Source: Bacteroides sp.
Lineage (GTDB): Bacteria > Bacteroidota > Bacteroidia > Bacteroidales > Bacteroidaceae
NCBI RefSeq assembly: GCF_030151085.1
Contig: NZ_JASLER010000038.1
Location: forward strand, 1 to 64,000
Length of the DNA: 64,000 nucleotides
Direction of reading: 5' to 3'
In this document: positions 1 to 8,203 of the stretch, one piece after another
How the letters are laid out: each line of letters opens with the position of its first letter
Numbering within the stretch: position 1 is the stretch's first letter
Program-made: the position numbers and the translations under genes
Notes under the pieces: model-generated
What the model was told of the DNA's origin: nothing
The model's input: the letters and a program-made list of their open reading frames with translations, nothing else
The model's database searches: none

Positions 1-2
1 TC

Positions 3-1199
3 GACTTCGACGGTGAGATAGAAGTATCTGTTACTTCCAATAAAGGGGTTATCAATACAGGCAGAGTGCGCCCGTTGTCCTACGAAATCACTCCGCAAAT
101 AAAGGGCAATACCCTGACATTTAAGCTGAACCGTCCCCGTAATCTATCTGTAGAAGTAAACAGAGACATCTTCCATAACCTCCATCTGTTTGCCAACCCG
201 ATAGACGGCAACAAGCCGAAGAAATTGAAAGACCGCAATTTGATTTACTTTGCTCCGGGAATACACCAACTGCCGGGTGATACGTTGAACGTCCCCTCCG
301 GCAAGACTGTTTATATTGCAGGCGGGGCTATCGTGAAAGGTTGTATTCAGGTAGTAAATGCAAGAGACGTAAAAGTCTTCGGACGAGGAGAAATCCACCC
401 CGAAGGTCGCGGAGCAGGAGTCAGAATTGTAAATTCCAAGAATATACAGGCAGAAGGATTCATAACCACTCAATGCCCTACCGGAGGCTCGGACAGCGTA
501 ACTATACGCAACGTGAAAGCCATAAGTTCCTATGGTTGGGGGGACGGCATGAATGTCTTTGCCAGCAATAACGTACTCTTCGATGGTGTATTCTGCCGCA
601 ATTCCGATGATTGCACCACTGTTTACGCTACTCGTCTCGGCTTTGCCGGCGGATGTAAAAACATTACTATGCAGAACTCCACCCTTTGGGCGGATGTAGC
701 CCACCCTATCTTCATCGGCCTGCATGGTGACATCGAAAGAAATGAGATATTAGAAGATCTGAACTATATCAATATTGATATTCTTGACCATCGGGAAAAG
801 CAAGTGGACTATCAAGGTTGTATGGCAATCAATGCAGGAGACAACAATCTGGTGCGCAACGTACGTTTTGAAAACATCCGGGTAGAGAATTTCCGTCAGG
901 GACAACTCATCTGCATGCGCATCTGCTTCAATAAGAAATATTGCAAGGCTCCGGGCAGAGGCATTGAAAACGTACTATTCAAGAACATCACTTACAACGG
1001 AACGAATGCCGAACTATCCATCATTGCCGGATATAATGAAGAACGGAAAGTGAAGAACATCCGCTTTGAGGGTCTCCGGATAAACGGTGAAGTGATTTAT
1101 GAAGATATGCCCTCCAAGCCGAAATGGTACAAAACCGGAGATATGGCACGTTTCTTTGTAGGGGAACATGTGGAAGATATTGTGTTTACTAAAGAATAA
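3..1199 (+). CDS. Right-handed beta-helix glycoside hydrolase (GH28/GH49-like), 5' end outside window
   Basis: The reading frame is open from the first bases of the window, so the N-terminus lies to the left and the GTG at 66 is not a convincing start. The visible part begins with a beta-sandwich-like stretch (about 60 residues) followed by a long series of short beta-strand repeats with V/I-x-N-V/I spacing, as in pectin-lyase-fold enzymes. A YIAGGAIVKG segment opens the helix. A WGDGMN segment and a SDDCTT segment, about 25 residues apart, resemble the acidic NTDG and DD motifs of GH28 polygalacturonases, and the sandwich-plus-helix layout also recalls GH49. Family level is fairly secure; substrate and exact GH family are not. 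The gene ends 140 bp before the convergent primase gene and could belong to a PUL further left. Confidence 0.75.
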   Translation, partial: DFDGEIEVSVTSNKGVINTGRVRPLSYEITPQIKGNTLTFKLNRPRNLSVEVNRDIFHNLHLFANPIDGNKPKKLKDRNLIYFAPGIHQLPGDTLNVPSGKTVYIAGGAIVKGCIQVVNARDVKVFGRGEIHPEGRGAGVRIVNSKNIQAEGFITTQCPTGGSDSVTIRNVKAISSYGWGDGMNVFASNNVLFDGVFCRNSDDCTTVYATRLGFAGGCKNITMQNSTLWADVAHPIFIGLHGDIERNEILEDLNYINIDILDHREKQVDYQGCMAINAGDNNLVRNVRFENIRVENFRQGQLICMRICFNKKYCKAPGRGIENVLFKNITYNGTNAELSIIAGYNEERKVKNIRFEGLRINGEVIYEDMPSKPKWYKTGDMARFFVGEHVEDIVFTKE

Positions 1200-1234
1200 A
1201 ACAACTCTAACCTCAGAAAAAGTTTCACTATCAT

Positions 1235-1328
1235 TTTGCTCTCATGCTCTCATAATACACCTAATTCATTTATTATGAGGATAAAAGACATGATAGCAGC
1301 TATGAGGGCAACTCTTTGCTCTCATAGC
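1235..1328. repeat. Left inverted-repeat element flanking the primase/HU pair
   Basis: Bases 1235-1254 are an exact 20-bp reverse complement of 4561-4580. Bases 1289-1328 are an imperfect reverse complement of about 4471-4509. The two blocks lie in matching order, so this is one element of roughly 95-110 bp present at both ends of the 3.3-kb pair in inverted orientation, just past the 3' end of each gene. This copy contains its own small hairpin (GCTATGAG pairing with CTCATAGC). Possible roles are a terminator, a protein-binding site or a recombination end. Confidence 0.7.
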
Positions 1329-1338
1329 CAAAAATAAT

Positions 1339-3435
1339 TTATCCCAACTTTTCCAAATGATATACCGTCCCCTTCATCGACTTTCGGCAAGGTATATTCA
1401 ATTTCTGCAGCGTACGGCCAAACACAGCTACTTTATTGATAGCCAGTTTATCTTTCGTTTTTGTCTGTAGATAATTCATAATCTGCATTGCCGTCAGCCA
1501 CTCCCCCTCTTCTTCCTCTGAATCCAATGAATGAAAATAACAATGAAAAAGCTGCTCCAATGGGCTAATTTGCTCGAATTCCCGATTGGTTTGTTTCAAA
1601 ACAGCCTCATCTTCATCATTTAGCCAGTAACGCTCGCCATGATAGACGGCATCCATGGCCTGAGCATAGAGTTGCTTATAGTTGATAGTAACATTCGTAC
1701 GAATAGGCGCCGTCACTTCGATACAGATAAAACGGCGGCTACCACTAGGATCGGTCAGTAAATCTTTCTGATTACTTGTCCCGATAAAAGAAGCATACCG
1801 ACGCACTTCACGGATAGTATTGCCGTATGGTTTTCGCAAATTGGCGGCAGGTTTCTGTAGCAGATGCTTCAAGAATCCTTGCTGACTGACGTTCACTTGG
1901 TCGAACTCATCAATATTTATCAGAAAGAAACGTCCCAAATAGCGTTCCGCCTCCTGCTTACTCTTGAAGTCGAGACTATCGGTATAGCCGAAACGAAGTT
2001 CAGGCGGTAACAAGATACGACAAAACGTAGATTTACGAAAGCCCTGCGCTCCCACTAACAGAGGCGAAGTACTGTTTCCATGCTGATTATCGAGTCCACG
2101 CCAATGCGCCACCATACTGAGAAACCAACGGTAGAACAGTTCCCGCCAATGCGGATTGTTACACGGAACCAAATCGGCCAATGCACGAATACGGTCTTTT
2201 CCGTCCCAATGCCCGGTGTCGTACAGAAATTCCTCCACCGGATTGTATAGAGGAACATATTCCGAATTCAAGAAACGGTCAATATCACGGTCCCATGCAC
2301 TGATACCTTCTTTCAAGGCACTGATGGCAATGCTATTACGCACGCGCTTTTCCACAGGTTTGAAGTAGAAATGAATAGAGTCGCGTTGACGGTATTCCAA
2401 GTCATCGAGCACAGTATTATAACGGAATTCATAACGTCGATTCAAGAATTCTTCCAACAAAAAAGCTGTTTCCTGCTCCTTTGTCCGGCTGCTTTTCTGT
2501 CCGAAGCCTTTAGATTCCTGATAAAGGTTGTGCAAAGTCAACCTGATTGTCTGTTCATCTGCCTGGCGATGATAATGATTCAATGTCTGACGCACCGCTT
2601 CCTCTTCGGGTATGCCGGCTTTGAAACAATGTTCGGCAAGGCAGACAAGTAGCGGCTGTAAATCGTCTCCACGCTTCCAATCCTCTATTTCGCGAAGTGC
2701 ACGTCCCAAAGCGGCTTCATACATTAATGTGAATGTTTCGGCTGTCTCATATCCGGGTATCATGCGTTCAAGCGGATTCTTCTCACCCTGTTTCCGCTGA
2801 CGGAAAGTACTTTCATCGGGCATCGTGAGCGGTTGAGCAAGGCAGAAAGGCACAGCATCGGGGTTATAATAAGGAGCTTCATCCAAAGTCATACGGCAAC
2901 TTTGCATCAACACTGGTTCTTTTAAAGTAATGTCGTATGGAATGACGGGTTGATAACACCTCACAGCAAGGCGGTAGGCATGGGCATGAAACAGTACTGC
3001 TTCGGGTTCTTTAGTGGGCAGTCCTTCATCATCGGGCAAAGCAAAGCGCACCCAAATCTTCACACTTCGTCCGCTTGAACCGCAAAAGGCGGCAAAGGTC
3101 TGTGGCAAGAGTTCCGCTTGGCGTTTCACTAACTCCACTTCATAGCGCCCGGAAAGTTTGTTTACTTCTAGTTGTACCAAACCGTTATACTGCTTCATCC
3201 GCCGTTCTCCCTCTTTGGTACGAGTATATTCTATGGCAGGATAAATGCGTGGAAGTTTATCAATATGTTCGTATCGGGAATGAGTGCCCTCCAAGGCGGG
3301 CAGTATCTCTCTTAAGGCAGTGATATATCCGGATTTTGTTTCTGTCTTGATTTTCTCGAACAATGTGTCTGTTTCGCAGGTGCTGAGCATCTCTTTACCA
3401 GTCTCTTTTTCTTCTCTGATTAAGGTAATTTTCAT
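1339..3435 (-). CDS. BT4734-type / VirE-family primase-ATPase
   Basis: A 698-residue cytoplasmic protein. The N-terminal third (about residues 40-200) resembles the BT4734-like N-terminal domain of Bacteroides VirE-type proteins, which is related to primase-polymerase folds. Residues about 390-620 form the VirE P-loop ATPase: Walker A GAQGFRKST at 462-470 and Walker B LINIDEFD near 505-512, followed by a GTSNQKDLL stretch and SGSRRF, as in phage and plasmid replication helicases. The C-terminal 100 residues look like a small helical or winged-helix module. In Bacteroides such genes commonly accompany an HU-like gene, often near capsule loci; here the HU-like gene is divergent at 3822 and no capsule genes are visible. 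Function in the host is unknown; a DNA replication or repair role acquired from a mobile element is an inference. Confidence 0.85.
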   Translation of the reverse strand: MKITLIREEKETGKEMLSTCETDTLFEKIKTETKSGYITALREILPALEGTHSRYEHIDKLPRIYPAIEYTRTKEGERRMKQYNGLVQLEVNKLSGRYEVELVKRQAELLPQTFAAFCGSSGRSVKIWVRFALPDDEGLPTKEPEAVLFHAHAYRLAVRCYQPVIPYDITLKEPVLMQSCRMTLDEAPYYNPDAVPFCLAQPLTMPDESTFRQRKQGEKNPLERMIPGYETAETFTLMYEAALGRALREIEDWKRGDDLQPLLVCLAEHCFKAGIPEEEAVRQTLNHYHRQADEQTIRLTLHNLYQESKGFGQKSSRTKEQETAFLLEEFLNRRYEFRYNTVLDDLEYRQRDSIHFYFKPVEKRVRNSIAISALKEGISAWDRDIDRFLNSEYVPLYNPVEEFLYDTGHWDGKDRIRALADLVPCNNPHWRELFYRWFLSMVAHWRGLDNQHGNSTSPLLVGAQGFRKSTFCRILLPPELRFGYTDSLDFKSKQEAERYLGRFFLINIDEFDQVNVSQQGFLKHLLQKPAANLRKPYGNTIREVRRYASFIGTSNQKDLLTDPSGSRRFICIEVTAPIRTNVTINYKQLYAQAMDAVYHGERYWLNDEDEAVLKQTNREFEQISPLEQLFHCYFHSLDSEEEEGEWLTAMQIMNYLQTKTKDKLAINKVAVFGRTLQKLNIPCRKSMKGTVYHLEKLG

Positions 3436-3821
3436 TTGTTGGCTATCGGTTAATTTACTATTGCGGCATGCCGCTTACTTCTTGTAAAGATACAGCATAA
3501 ACGCCCGGAAAGCAAGCATTTCACGGAATAAAATATTATTATTTCTTCTGATAAATATAGGCTATTCATTTGCTTTTGCCCTGTGTTTGTTGTATCTTTA
3601 CTAGGTCTTTAAAAGGGCTCACTAATGTGAATAGATAAGTCTTCATTTGTAAACGAATTTATCCATTGCAGTAAATAAATTGATCCACAAATGTAATCTC
3701 TTAACAATCTAAAGAGCTGAACAGAAGATATATATGGGATGAACAAAAGAGACATAAGCCACTGATGTATTCCACACCGTTGCTTAGCCCAAGAAATATG
3801 TGTACTTTAAAACCTAAAGAT
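3436..3821. other. Divergent intergenic region between primase and HU genes
   Basis: 386 bp, AT-rich, separating two divergent genes. It carries one good Bacteroidetes-type promoter for the HU gene (separate entry) and, on the minus strand, a TAnnTTTG-type box at 3688-3695 that could drive the primase with a leader of about 245 nt. I found no supportable small gene here; the DUF4248-type gene that I recall beside such pairs was not seen. Confidence 0.4.
3569..3600 (+). promoter_or_regulatory. Predicted Bacteroidetes promoter for the HU-like gene
   Basis: TTTG at 3569-3572, a 20-bp spacer, and TATCTTTA at 3593-3600 closely match the TTTG / TAnnTTTG consensus. A start near 3607 would give a 5' leader of about 215 nt. 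Confidence 0.5.
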
Positions 3822-4442
3822 ATGGCAATACTATTTGATTGGTACGAGGACCCGAAACCCTCCGACAAAAAAGAAAATGAGAAAACCCTGCATCCGCGCA
3901 TCAAGCTGAACGGCTCTACAGGTACGGATGTACTACGTCGCCGCATCCAGCAACGTTGTTCACTATCAGAAACCGACGTCAGCGCTGTGCTCGACGCCCT
4001 TTCGCACATTATGGGCGAAGAACTTGCAGAAGGCAGACAAGTGCATTTGGACGGCATTGGTTATTTCTATCCCTGCCTGACCAGTACAGAACGCGTAACC
4101 GCCGAAACCAAACGGAAAATAACAAAAGTGAAGCTGAAAGCTATCAAATTCCGTGCAGATCAAACCCTGAAAAATGAATTCGGAGTCCTCAAAGTGCAGT
4201 GTCTGAAAGGAAGCCTCGAATTCAAACGCATCAGTAACGAAGAGATTGACCTGCGACTGACAAATTACTTCAAAACCCATCAGTTTTTAAGAAGAACAGA
4301 CTTCCAAAGTCTCTGCGGCATGGTAAGATCTACTGCCATGCGTCACCTTCGACGGCTACGTGATGACAAAAAGCTGGAAAATGTAGGTGGATTGATGCAA
4401 CCGATTTATGTACCTACAAAGGGGTATTATGGTAATAATTAA
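3822..4442 (+). CDS. HU-family (HU-HIG type) DNA-binding protein with C-terminal HTH
   Basis: I chose the ATG at 3822 because proteins of this family characteristically begin MAIxFDWYExP; the frame is open upstream to 3765. The N-terminal part (about 110 residues) is an HU-like fold: LNGSTGTDVLRRRIQ, a helical SETDVSAVLDALSHIM region and the arm VHLDGIGYFYP. The last 70 residues contain a predicted helix-turn-helix (TDFQSLCGMVRSTAMRHLRRL) followed by a short wing, suggesting sequence-guided binding beyond plain HU. It is divergent from the primase gene and both sit inside the same inverted repeats, so the two are probably functionally linked. A nucleoid or replication-associated role is inferred; no target is known. 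Confidence 0.85.
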   Translation: MAILFDWYEDPKPSDKKENEKTLHPRIKLNGSTGTDVLRRRIQQRCSLSETDVSAVLDALSHIMGEELAEGRQVHLDGIGYFYPCLTSTERVTAETKRKITKVKLKAIKFRADQTLKNEFGVLKVQCLKGSLEFKRISNEEIDLRLTNYFKTHQFLRRTDFQSLCGMVRSTAMRHLRRLRDDKKLENVGGLMQPIYVPTKGYYGNN

Positions 4443-4462
4443 ACAGTTACCTCTATTTCAAT

Positions 4463-4580
4463 TGATAGCAGGCATGAGAGCAAACAGTTACTCTCATACC
4501 TGCTATCATAGTTGCTATCATGCCTCAAATACCGATGAATAGGGAGATGCAGAGAATCTATGAGAGCATGAGAGCAAATT
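4463..4580. repeat. Right inverted-repeat element with a 17-bp hairpin
   Basis: Counterpart of the element at 1235-1328. Bases 4463-4508 form a hairpin: TGATAGCAGG and ATGAGAG pair with CTCTCAT and CCTGCTATCA around a 10-nt loop with a single mismatch. Bases 4561-4580 exactly match the reverse complement of 1235-1254. The element starts 20 bp after the HU stop codon and could end its transcript, although no T-run follows the hairpin. Confidence 0.75.
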
Positions 4581-4625
4581 CACACAAAACTTAGATTCAG
4601 CCTGCCTTGTTCGGCTTGATACCGG

Positions 4626-5204
4626 TCAAAGTTTCTTCAGCTGTTTTATTACCCTACATGGATTTCCTACCGCAACCACATCCGACGGAATATTACTCGT
4701 CACTACACTTCCCGCCCCTATCGTGGTATTATCACCAATGGTTACTCCCGGTAGAATGATTGTTCCGCCGCCAATCCATACGTTCTTGCCCACCGTAATG
4801 GGTGCGGAATAGGATTTCCACAATCCTCCGTTATCCGAAAGACGCTCGGCAGCATCAACAGGGTGTCCTACAGCATAAAACTGTACATTAGGACCTATCC
4901 CTGAGTTATCACCTATGGTTATTGTATTGCAGTCCAGAAAAGTACAATTCATATTTATCTCTACATTGACTCCTAGATGTATGTTTTCGCCATAGTCTAC
5001 AAAGATAGGTGCTGCCACCCATCCCCTTTCACCCCTGGAGCCGAGTAGTTTACTCAGAACAGCATTAAGTTTCTCCGTATCGGTAGTATCGGTTTGAGCA
5101 AACTCCTTCTGAAGCCTTTTTGCTTCGTGCCAACGATTTTGCAATTCACTGTCGCAGGGATCATATACCATACCTGCAAGCATCTTTTCTTTTTCACTCT
5201 TCAT
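4626..5204 (-). CDS. Sugar O-acetyltransferase (maltose/galactoside acetyltransferase type)
   Basis: The ATG at 5204 is preferred over the upstream one at 5237 because the family starts MKSEKEKMLAGxxYDPxDxEL; this gives 192 residues, the usual length. The N-terminal cap (ELQNRWHEAKRL) is typical of maltose acetyltransferases, and the rest is a left-handed beta-helix of hexapeptide repeats (INMNCTFLD, ITIGDNSGIGPN, ITVGKNVWIGGGTIILPG). The acceptor-site His is in YAVGHP. The enzyme would transfer acetyl from acetyl-CoA to a free sugar hydroxyl in the cytoplasm. It lies 53 bp downstream of the GH20 gene on the same strand and may be co-transcribed, possibly acting on sugars freed by this PUL. 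Exact acceptor unknown. Confidence 0.88.
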   Translation of the reverse strand: MKSEKEKMLAGMVYDPCDSELQNRWHEAKRLQKEFAQTDTTDTEKLNAVLSKLLGSRGERGWVAAPIFVDYGENIHLGVNVEINMNCTFLDCNTITIGDNSGIGPNVQFYAVGHPVDAAERLSDNGGLWKSYSAPITVGKNVWIGGGTIILPGVTIGDNTTIGAGSVVTSNIPSDVVAVGNPCRVIKQLKKL

Positions 5205-5257
5205 ATAAATAACTATTAATGTTCTTTTTGATGTCATGAACGTTTAAAGGTCAGCGC

Positions 5258-7312
5258 TCATCTGACAACAATCTCATCAACAAACAACCATCCCCCGACA
5301 ATGCCGTTCGACTTCGCTTTTATCTTAATATAGCGAACATCACACTCTCCTGTCCAAGCATAAGTTTGCATGGTCAACTTCTCGTCGGTCACCGGAAGTT
5401 CTGTGATAATATCCTTCAAATCTACGAACTCCTTTCCGTCAGAAGAAGCTGAAATAGTCATTTCTTTAGGCAGCCAGACGTAAGGTCCTATCAATTGCAT
5501 AAAGTCGGCGGATATCCAATGTATTTTCTCTTGCTTTTCCAGGTCAATCACCAGTTCCACATCACTGTTCAAAAATCCTTGCCAACGCTGGTCTCCGTAA
5601 GTCCATCCTCCATGCAACCCATCGGTCAATGCAGAATTGCCTCCTGCGGCATAATGATCGGAATAAGGGGTAATATAGTTCACCTTTTTCCCCTTTGCCT
5701 TATGATTGTCCACACCAAGTGCAATAGGTCGTTCACCTACTTCGTTTTTCAAATCGAATGTATGGTATCCAAGATTCCTCAATTTATCCACTTCAGATAA
5801 AGCCTCTGCATGAAAACGCGTCCAATCTTTCTGCTCCGGTTGAGTCCACGCCACTTCTGCCAAAGCCAGCAGACGAGGATAAATCATGTATTCCACATGC
5901 TCAGCAGTAGGCATATATTCCGTCCATACGTTTGCCTGTATACCCCAAATATGGGCTGTTTCTTTTGAAGTAAGTTGCGCCGGAACCGGTTCAAAAGAAT
6001 AGACTTTCTGCAAAGGCAGGTATCCTCCTATTGCTAGCGGTTGTGTAGCCGGAGCGTCCTGATAGCTATCCAAATAACAATAGCTTCCCGGTGACATCAC
6101 AGTATAAAGCCCCTTTCGTACTGCTTCAATACCTTTCTCTTCATTACGCCATACTGTTACGGCAGCATCTTTCGATAAATCTCCACTCAACACCTCATCC
6201 CATCCTATGAGCTTACGGTCATGGGCCTGAAGGAACTTTTCAATTCGGGAAATCAGGTAGACTTGTAGTTCACTTTCGTCCTTCAAACCCTCGGCATGCA
6301 TGCGTTTCTGGCAGAGAGGACATTGTTTCCAATGAGCAGTAGAAGCCTCATCACCACCGATATGAATATATTCGGAAGGAAAAAGTTCCATCACTTCCGT
6401 CAGTACATCAGTCAAAAAGGTAAATGTTTCTTCTCTTCCCGGACACAATTCTCCTCCGGCAGGCAAGCCCTCACAAGCCAACTGAGGATAAGCCACAAGC
6501 ACTTCTTCCGAATGTCCCGGCATTTCTATTTCAGGTATAATTGTAATATGGCGCTGACGTGCATACTCCACTACTTCCCGAATATCCTCTTTAGTATAAT
6601 AACCACCTTGAGCTTCAGGGTCATCACTTGTACAATAGGTTAGTCCACCTTGCCACCAGCTTTTCCAGTCGGGGAAAGGGCGATAAGCCGTTTTACGAGT
6701 AAGCTCCGGATATTTCTCTATTTCTATACGCCACCCGGCTCCGTCGGTCAGATGCCAATGAAAACGATTCAATTTATATCGTGCCAAAGCATCTAATTGT
6801 TTTTTGACAAACTCCTTTGTGCGAAAATGACGGGATACATCCAAATGCAATCCTCTGTAAGAGAAGCGAGGATAATCTTCTATTTCTACCAAAGGAAAAC
6901 GATAACCGGATACAATATCGGGCTGTGCCAACTGCAACAACGATTGGAAGGCGTAAAATAATCCTGCCGTGGAAGTCGATTCTACTTCAATACCTTGCGG
7001 AGTAATCACCAACCGATACCCTTCTTCGCTCGTTTCTGAAGAAACCGACGGGATTAGCCGGAAAGTAACCGGTGCCGGACTCTTCTGATATTGCAGAGCT
7101 AACGGAGAGTTCTCCAGATAACGAACAAAATCATCTCTATCGGTACCGCTCAAGTTACAAGTAAAAGTGGACTGCCCCGTCAAAAGATAGTCACCAGCTT
7201 GCACACGCATAGTTTGAGGCTGCGGGATAATATAAACATCCCCTACTTGTGCAGCAGTAACAGTAGAGAACATCGCTAGCACATAGAAAAAAACGATCGA
7301 CAATTGTTTCAT
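5258..7312 (-). CDS. GH20 beta-N-acetylhexosaminidase with C-terminal discoidin-like domain
   Basis: The start at 7312 gives a clean signal peptide (MKQLSIVFFYVLAMFSTVTAA); the ATG at 7330 adds six residues before it. Domain order: GH20 N-terminal beta/alpha domain (to about 145), (beta/alpha)8 catalytic domain (about 150-500) and a C-terminal F5/8-type carbohydrate-binding sandwich (about 540-684). The catalytic pair D321-E322 lies in YIHIGGDEA, with substrate-assisted catalysis expected; WHLTDGAGWR and PEIEMPGH are also canonical. It should remove terminal beta-GlcNAc or beta-GalNAc in the periplasm. It is downstream of the ECF sigma gene on the same strand (110-bp gap) and complements the GH84 enzyme at the far side of the locus. 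Confidence 0.95.
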   Translation of the reverse strand: MKQLSIVFFYVLAMFSTVTAAQVGDVYIIPQPQTMRVQAGDYLLTGQSTFTCNLSGTDRDDFVRYLENSPLALQYQKSPAPVTFRLIPSVSSETSEEGYRLVITPQGIEVESTSTAGLFYAFQSLLQLAQPDIVSGYRFPLVEIEDYPRFSYRGLHLDVSRHFRTKEFVKKQLDALARYKLNRFHWHLTDGAGWRIEIEKYPELTRKTAYRPFPDWKSWWQGGLTYCTSDDPEAQGGYYTKEDIREVVEYARQRHITIIPEIEMPGHSEEVLVAYPQLACEGLPAGGELCPGREETFTFLTDVLTEVMELFPSEYIHIGGDEASTAHWKQCPLCQKRMHAEGLKDESELQVYLISRIEKFLQAHDRKLIGWDEVLSGDLSKDAAVTVWRNEEKGIEAVRKGLYTVMSPGSYCYLDSYQDAPATQPLAIGGYLPLQKVYSFEPVPAQLTSKETAHIWGIQANVWTEYMPTAEHVEYMIYPRLLALAEVAWTQPEQKDWTRFHAEALSEVDKLRNLGYHTFDLKNEVGERPIALGVDNHKAKGKKVNYITPYSDHYAAGGNSALTDGLHGGWTYGDQRWQGFLNSDVELVIDLEKQEKIHWISADFMQLIGPYVWLPKEMTISASSDGKEFVDLKDIITELPVTDEKLTMQTYAWTGECDVRYIKIKAKSNGIVGGWLFVDEIVVR

Positions 7313-7422
7313 AATAAATTGTATATGCATATTTAATACCTTTTATATAATACAAATGATCGAGCAGATGTACTAAGAAGCAATAATGAATTAATTAAAA
7401 GTTCATAAGTAAGTAGTTCTTG

Positions 7423-8028
7423 CTAGAATTTCAAATGAAAGGCAAAATCATATATAAAGAATATGAATGGCAAATAATCCTTCAATGCTATCCGCAATAT
7501 CTTCAGTGCTTGGGATATACGATAATTTACCGTTTGCGGAGATACATTCAGGCTTACAGCTATTTCTTTATGCGTCATTTGCTTATTGCGGTTCATTTCG
7601 TAGGCTTGCTTAAATTCTTGCGGTAGCTTTTCAAGAGCAGTTCCATACAATTGGAACAATTCATTATGTAGATAAAAGTCGGGGGAGGAGAATTCTTCGT
7701 CATATTTTTGGGCAATATCTTCGTGCACTTTCCGTCTTGTTTCCAAATGTGAGATTTTATTAAGTGCCTTGTTTTTTACTATGGTAAAGAGGAGGGTTTT
7801 AAGTGTTAAATGAGGAATCAGGCTCGTTCTATTTTCCCATAGCCACATCATCGTATCCTGCACTATTTCTTCGGCTTCGGCAGCACCAACATACTGCGAA
7901 CAGAAACCACATAAAGCTCTGAAATAATAACGATACACCTCATCAAACGCAGTTTCATCTCCCGTTTTTAAAGCCGTGATAATAACATCATTATCTTCAA
8001 TATTCAATTTTAGGTTAACTTTGGTCAT
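7423..8028 (-). CDS. ECF sigma-70 family factor (Bacteroides PUL type)
   Basis: 201 residues. Region 2 is DEVYRYYFRALCGFCSQYVG with the downstream VQDTMMWLWENR; region 4 is YGTALEKLPQEFKQAYEMNRNKQMTHKEIAVSLNVSPQTVNYRISQALKILR, a standard HTH. It is the expected partner of the FecR anti-sigma factor at 8204, but the two genes are divergent rather than tandem. It should direct RNA polymerase to the susCD genes when the STN-domain SusC signals ligand. A strong housekeeping-type promoter with a flanking inverted repeat lies directly upstream (8046-8083), so basal supply of the sigma factor seems independent of its own activity. Confidence 0.93.
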   Translation of the reverse strand: MTKVNLKLNIEDNDVIITALKTGDETAFDEVYRYYFRALCGFCSQYVGAAEAEEIVQDTMMWLWENRTSLIPHLTLKTLLFTIVKNKALNKISHLETRRKVHEDIAQKYDEEFSSPDFYLHNELFQLYGTALEKLPQEFKQAYEMNRNKQMTHKEIAVSLNVSPQTVNYRISQALKILRIALKDYLPFIFFIYDFAFHLKF

Positions 8029-8045
8029 TCGTTCATTTCATATAC

Positions 8046-8083
8046 AGTTCTACAAACATACTATAAATAGAACTATCAACAAA
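8046..8083 (-). promoter_or_regulatory. Promoter of the ECF sigma gene, -7 box bracketed by an inverted repeat
   Basis: On the minus strand, TTTG (8083-8080), a 19-bp spacer and TATGTTTG (8060-8053) match the Bacteroidetes consensus exactly. A perfect 7-bp inverted repeat, AGTTCTA at 8046-8052 and TAGAACT at 8068-8074, brackets the -7 box, a position suited to a repressor or activator dimer. The predicted start is about 18 bp before the ATG at 8028. Confidence 0.65.
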
Positions 8084-8123
8084 ATGATTTTTAAATTAAT
8101 ATGTTTTTTTGATTGCAGTTTAG

Positions 8124-8131
8124 TATCTTTG
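8124..8131 (+). promoter_or_regulatory. Predicted -7 box for fecR-susCD
   Basis: TATCTTTG at 8124-8131 fits the TAnnTTTG box. A TTTG at 8108-8111 is only 12 bp upstream, closer than the usual 19, so the -33 element is doubtful. A start near 8138 would precede fecR by about 65 bp. Confidence 0.4.
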
Positions 8132-8203
8132 CCTCCTCAAATGTATCATATATAAGAGCTGGGTGTAGTATCAAAACTACAAACACCCTTTTCAAAGAAA
8201 GTA

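Noticed and set aside
144..725. 193-codon minus-strand frame inside the beta-helix gene
   Set aside because: Antisense shadow of a well-supported coding region with no domain signal.
3701..4057. 118-codon minus-strand frame across the HU start
   Set aside because: Ser/Leu-rich antisense shadow of the HU gene; no family resemblance.
1235..4580. Classification of the primase/HU region as an insertion sequence or integrative element
   Set aside because: No transposase, integrase or target-site duplication is visible; the inverted repeats alone do not prove mobility, so it is kept as a finding only.
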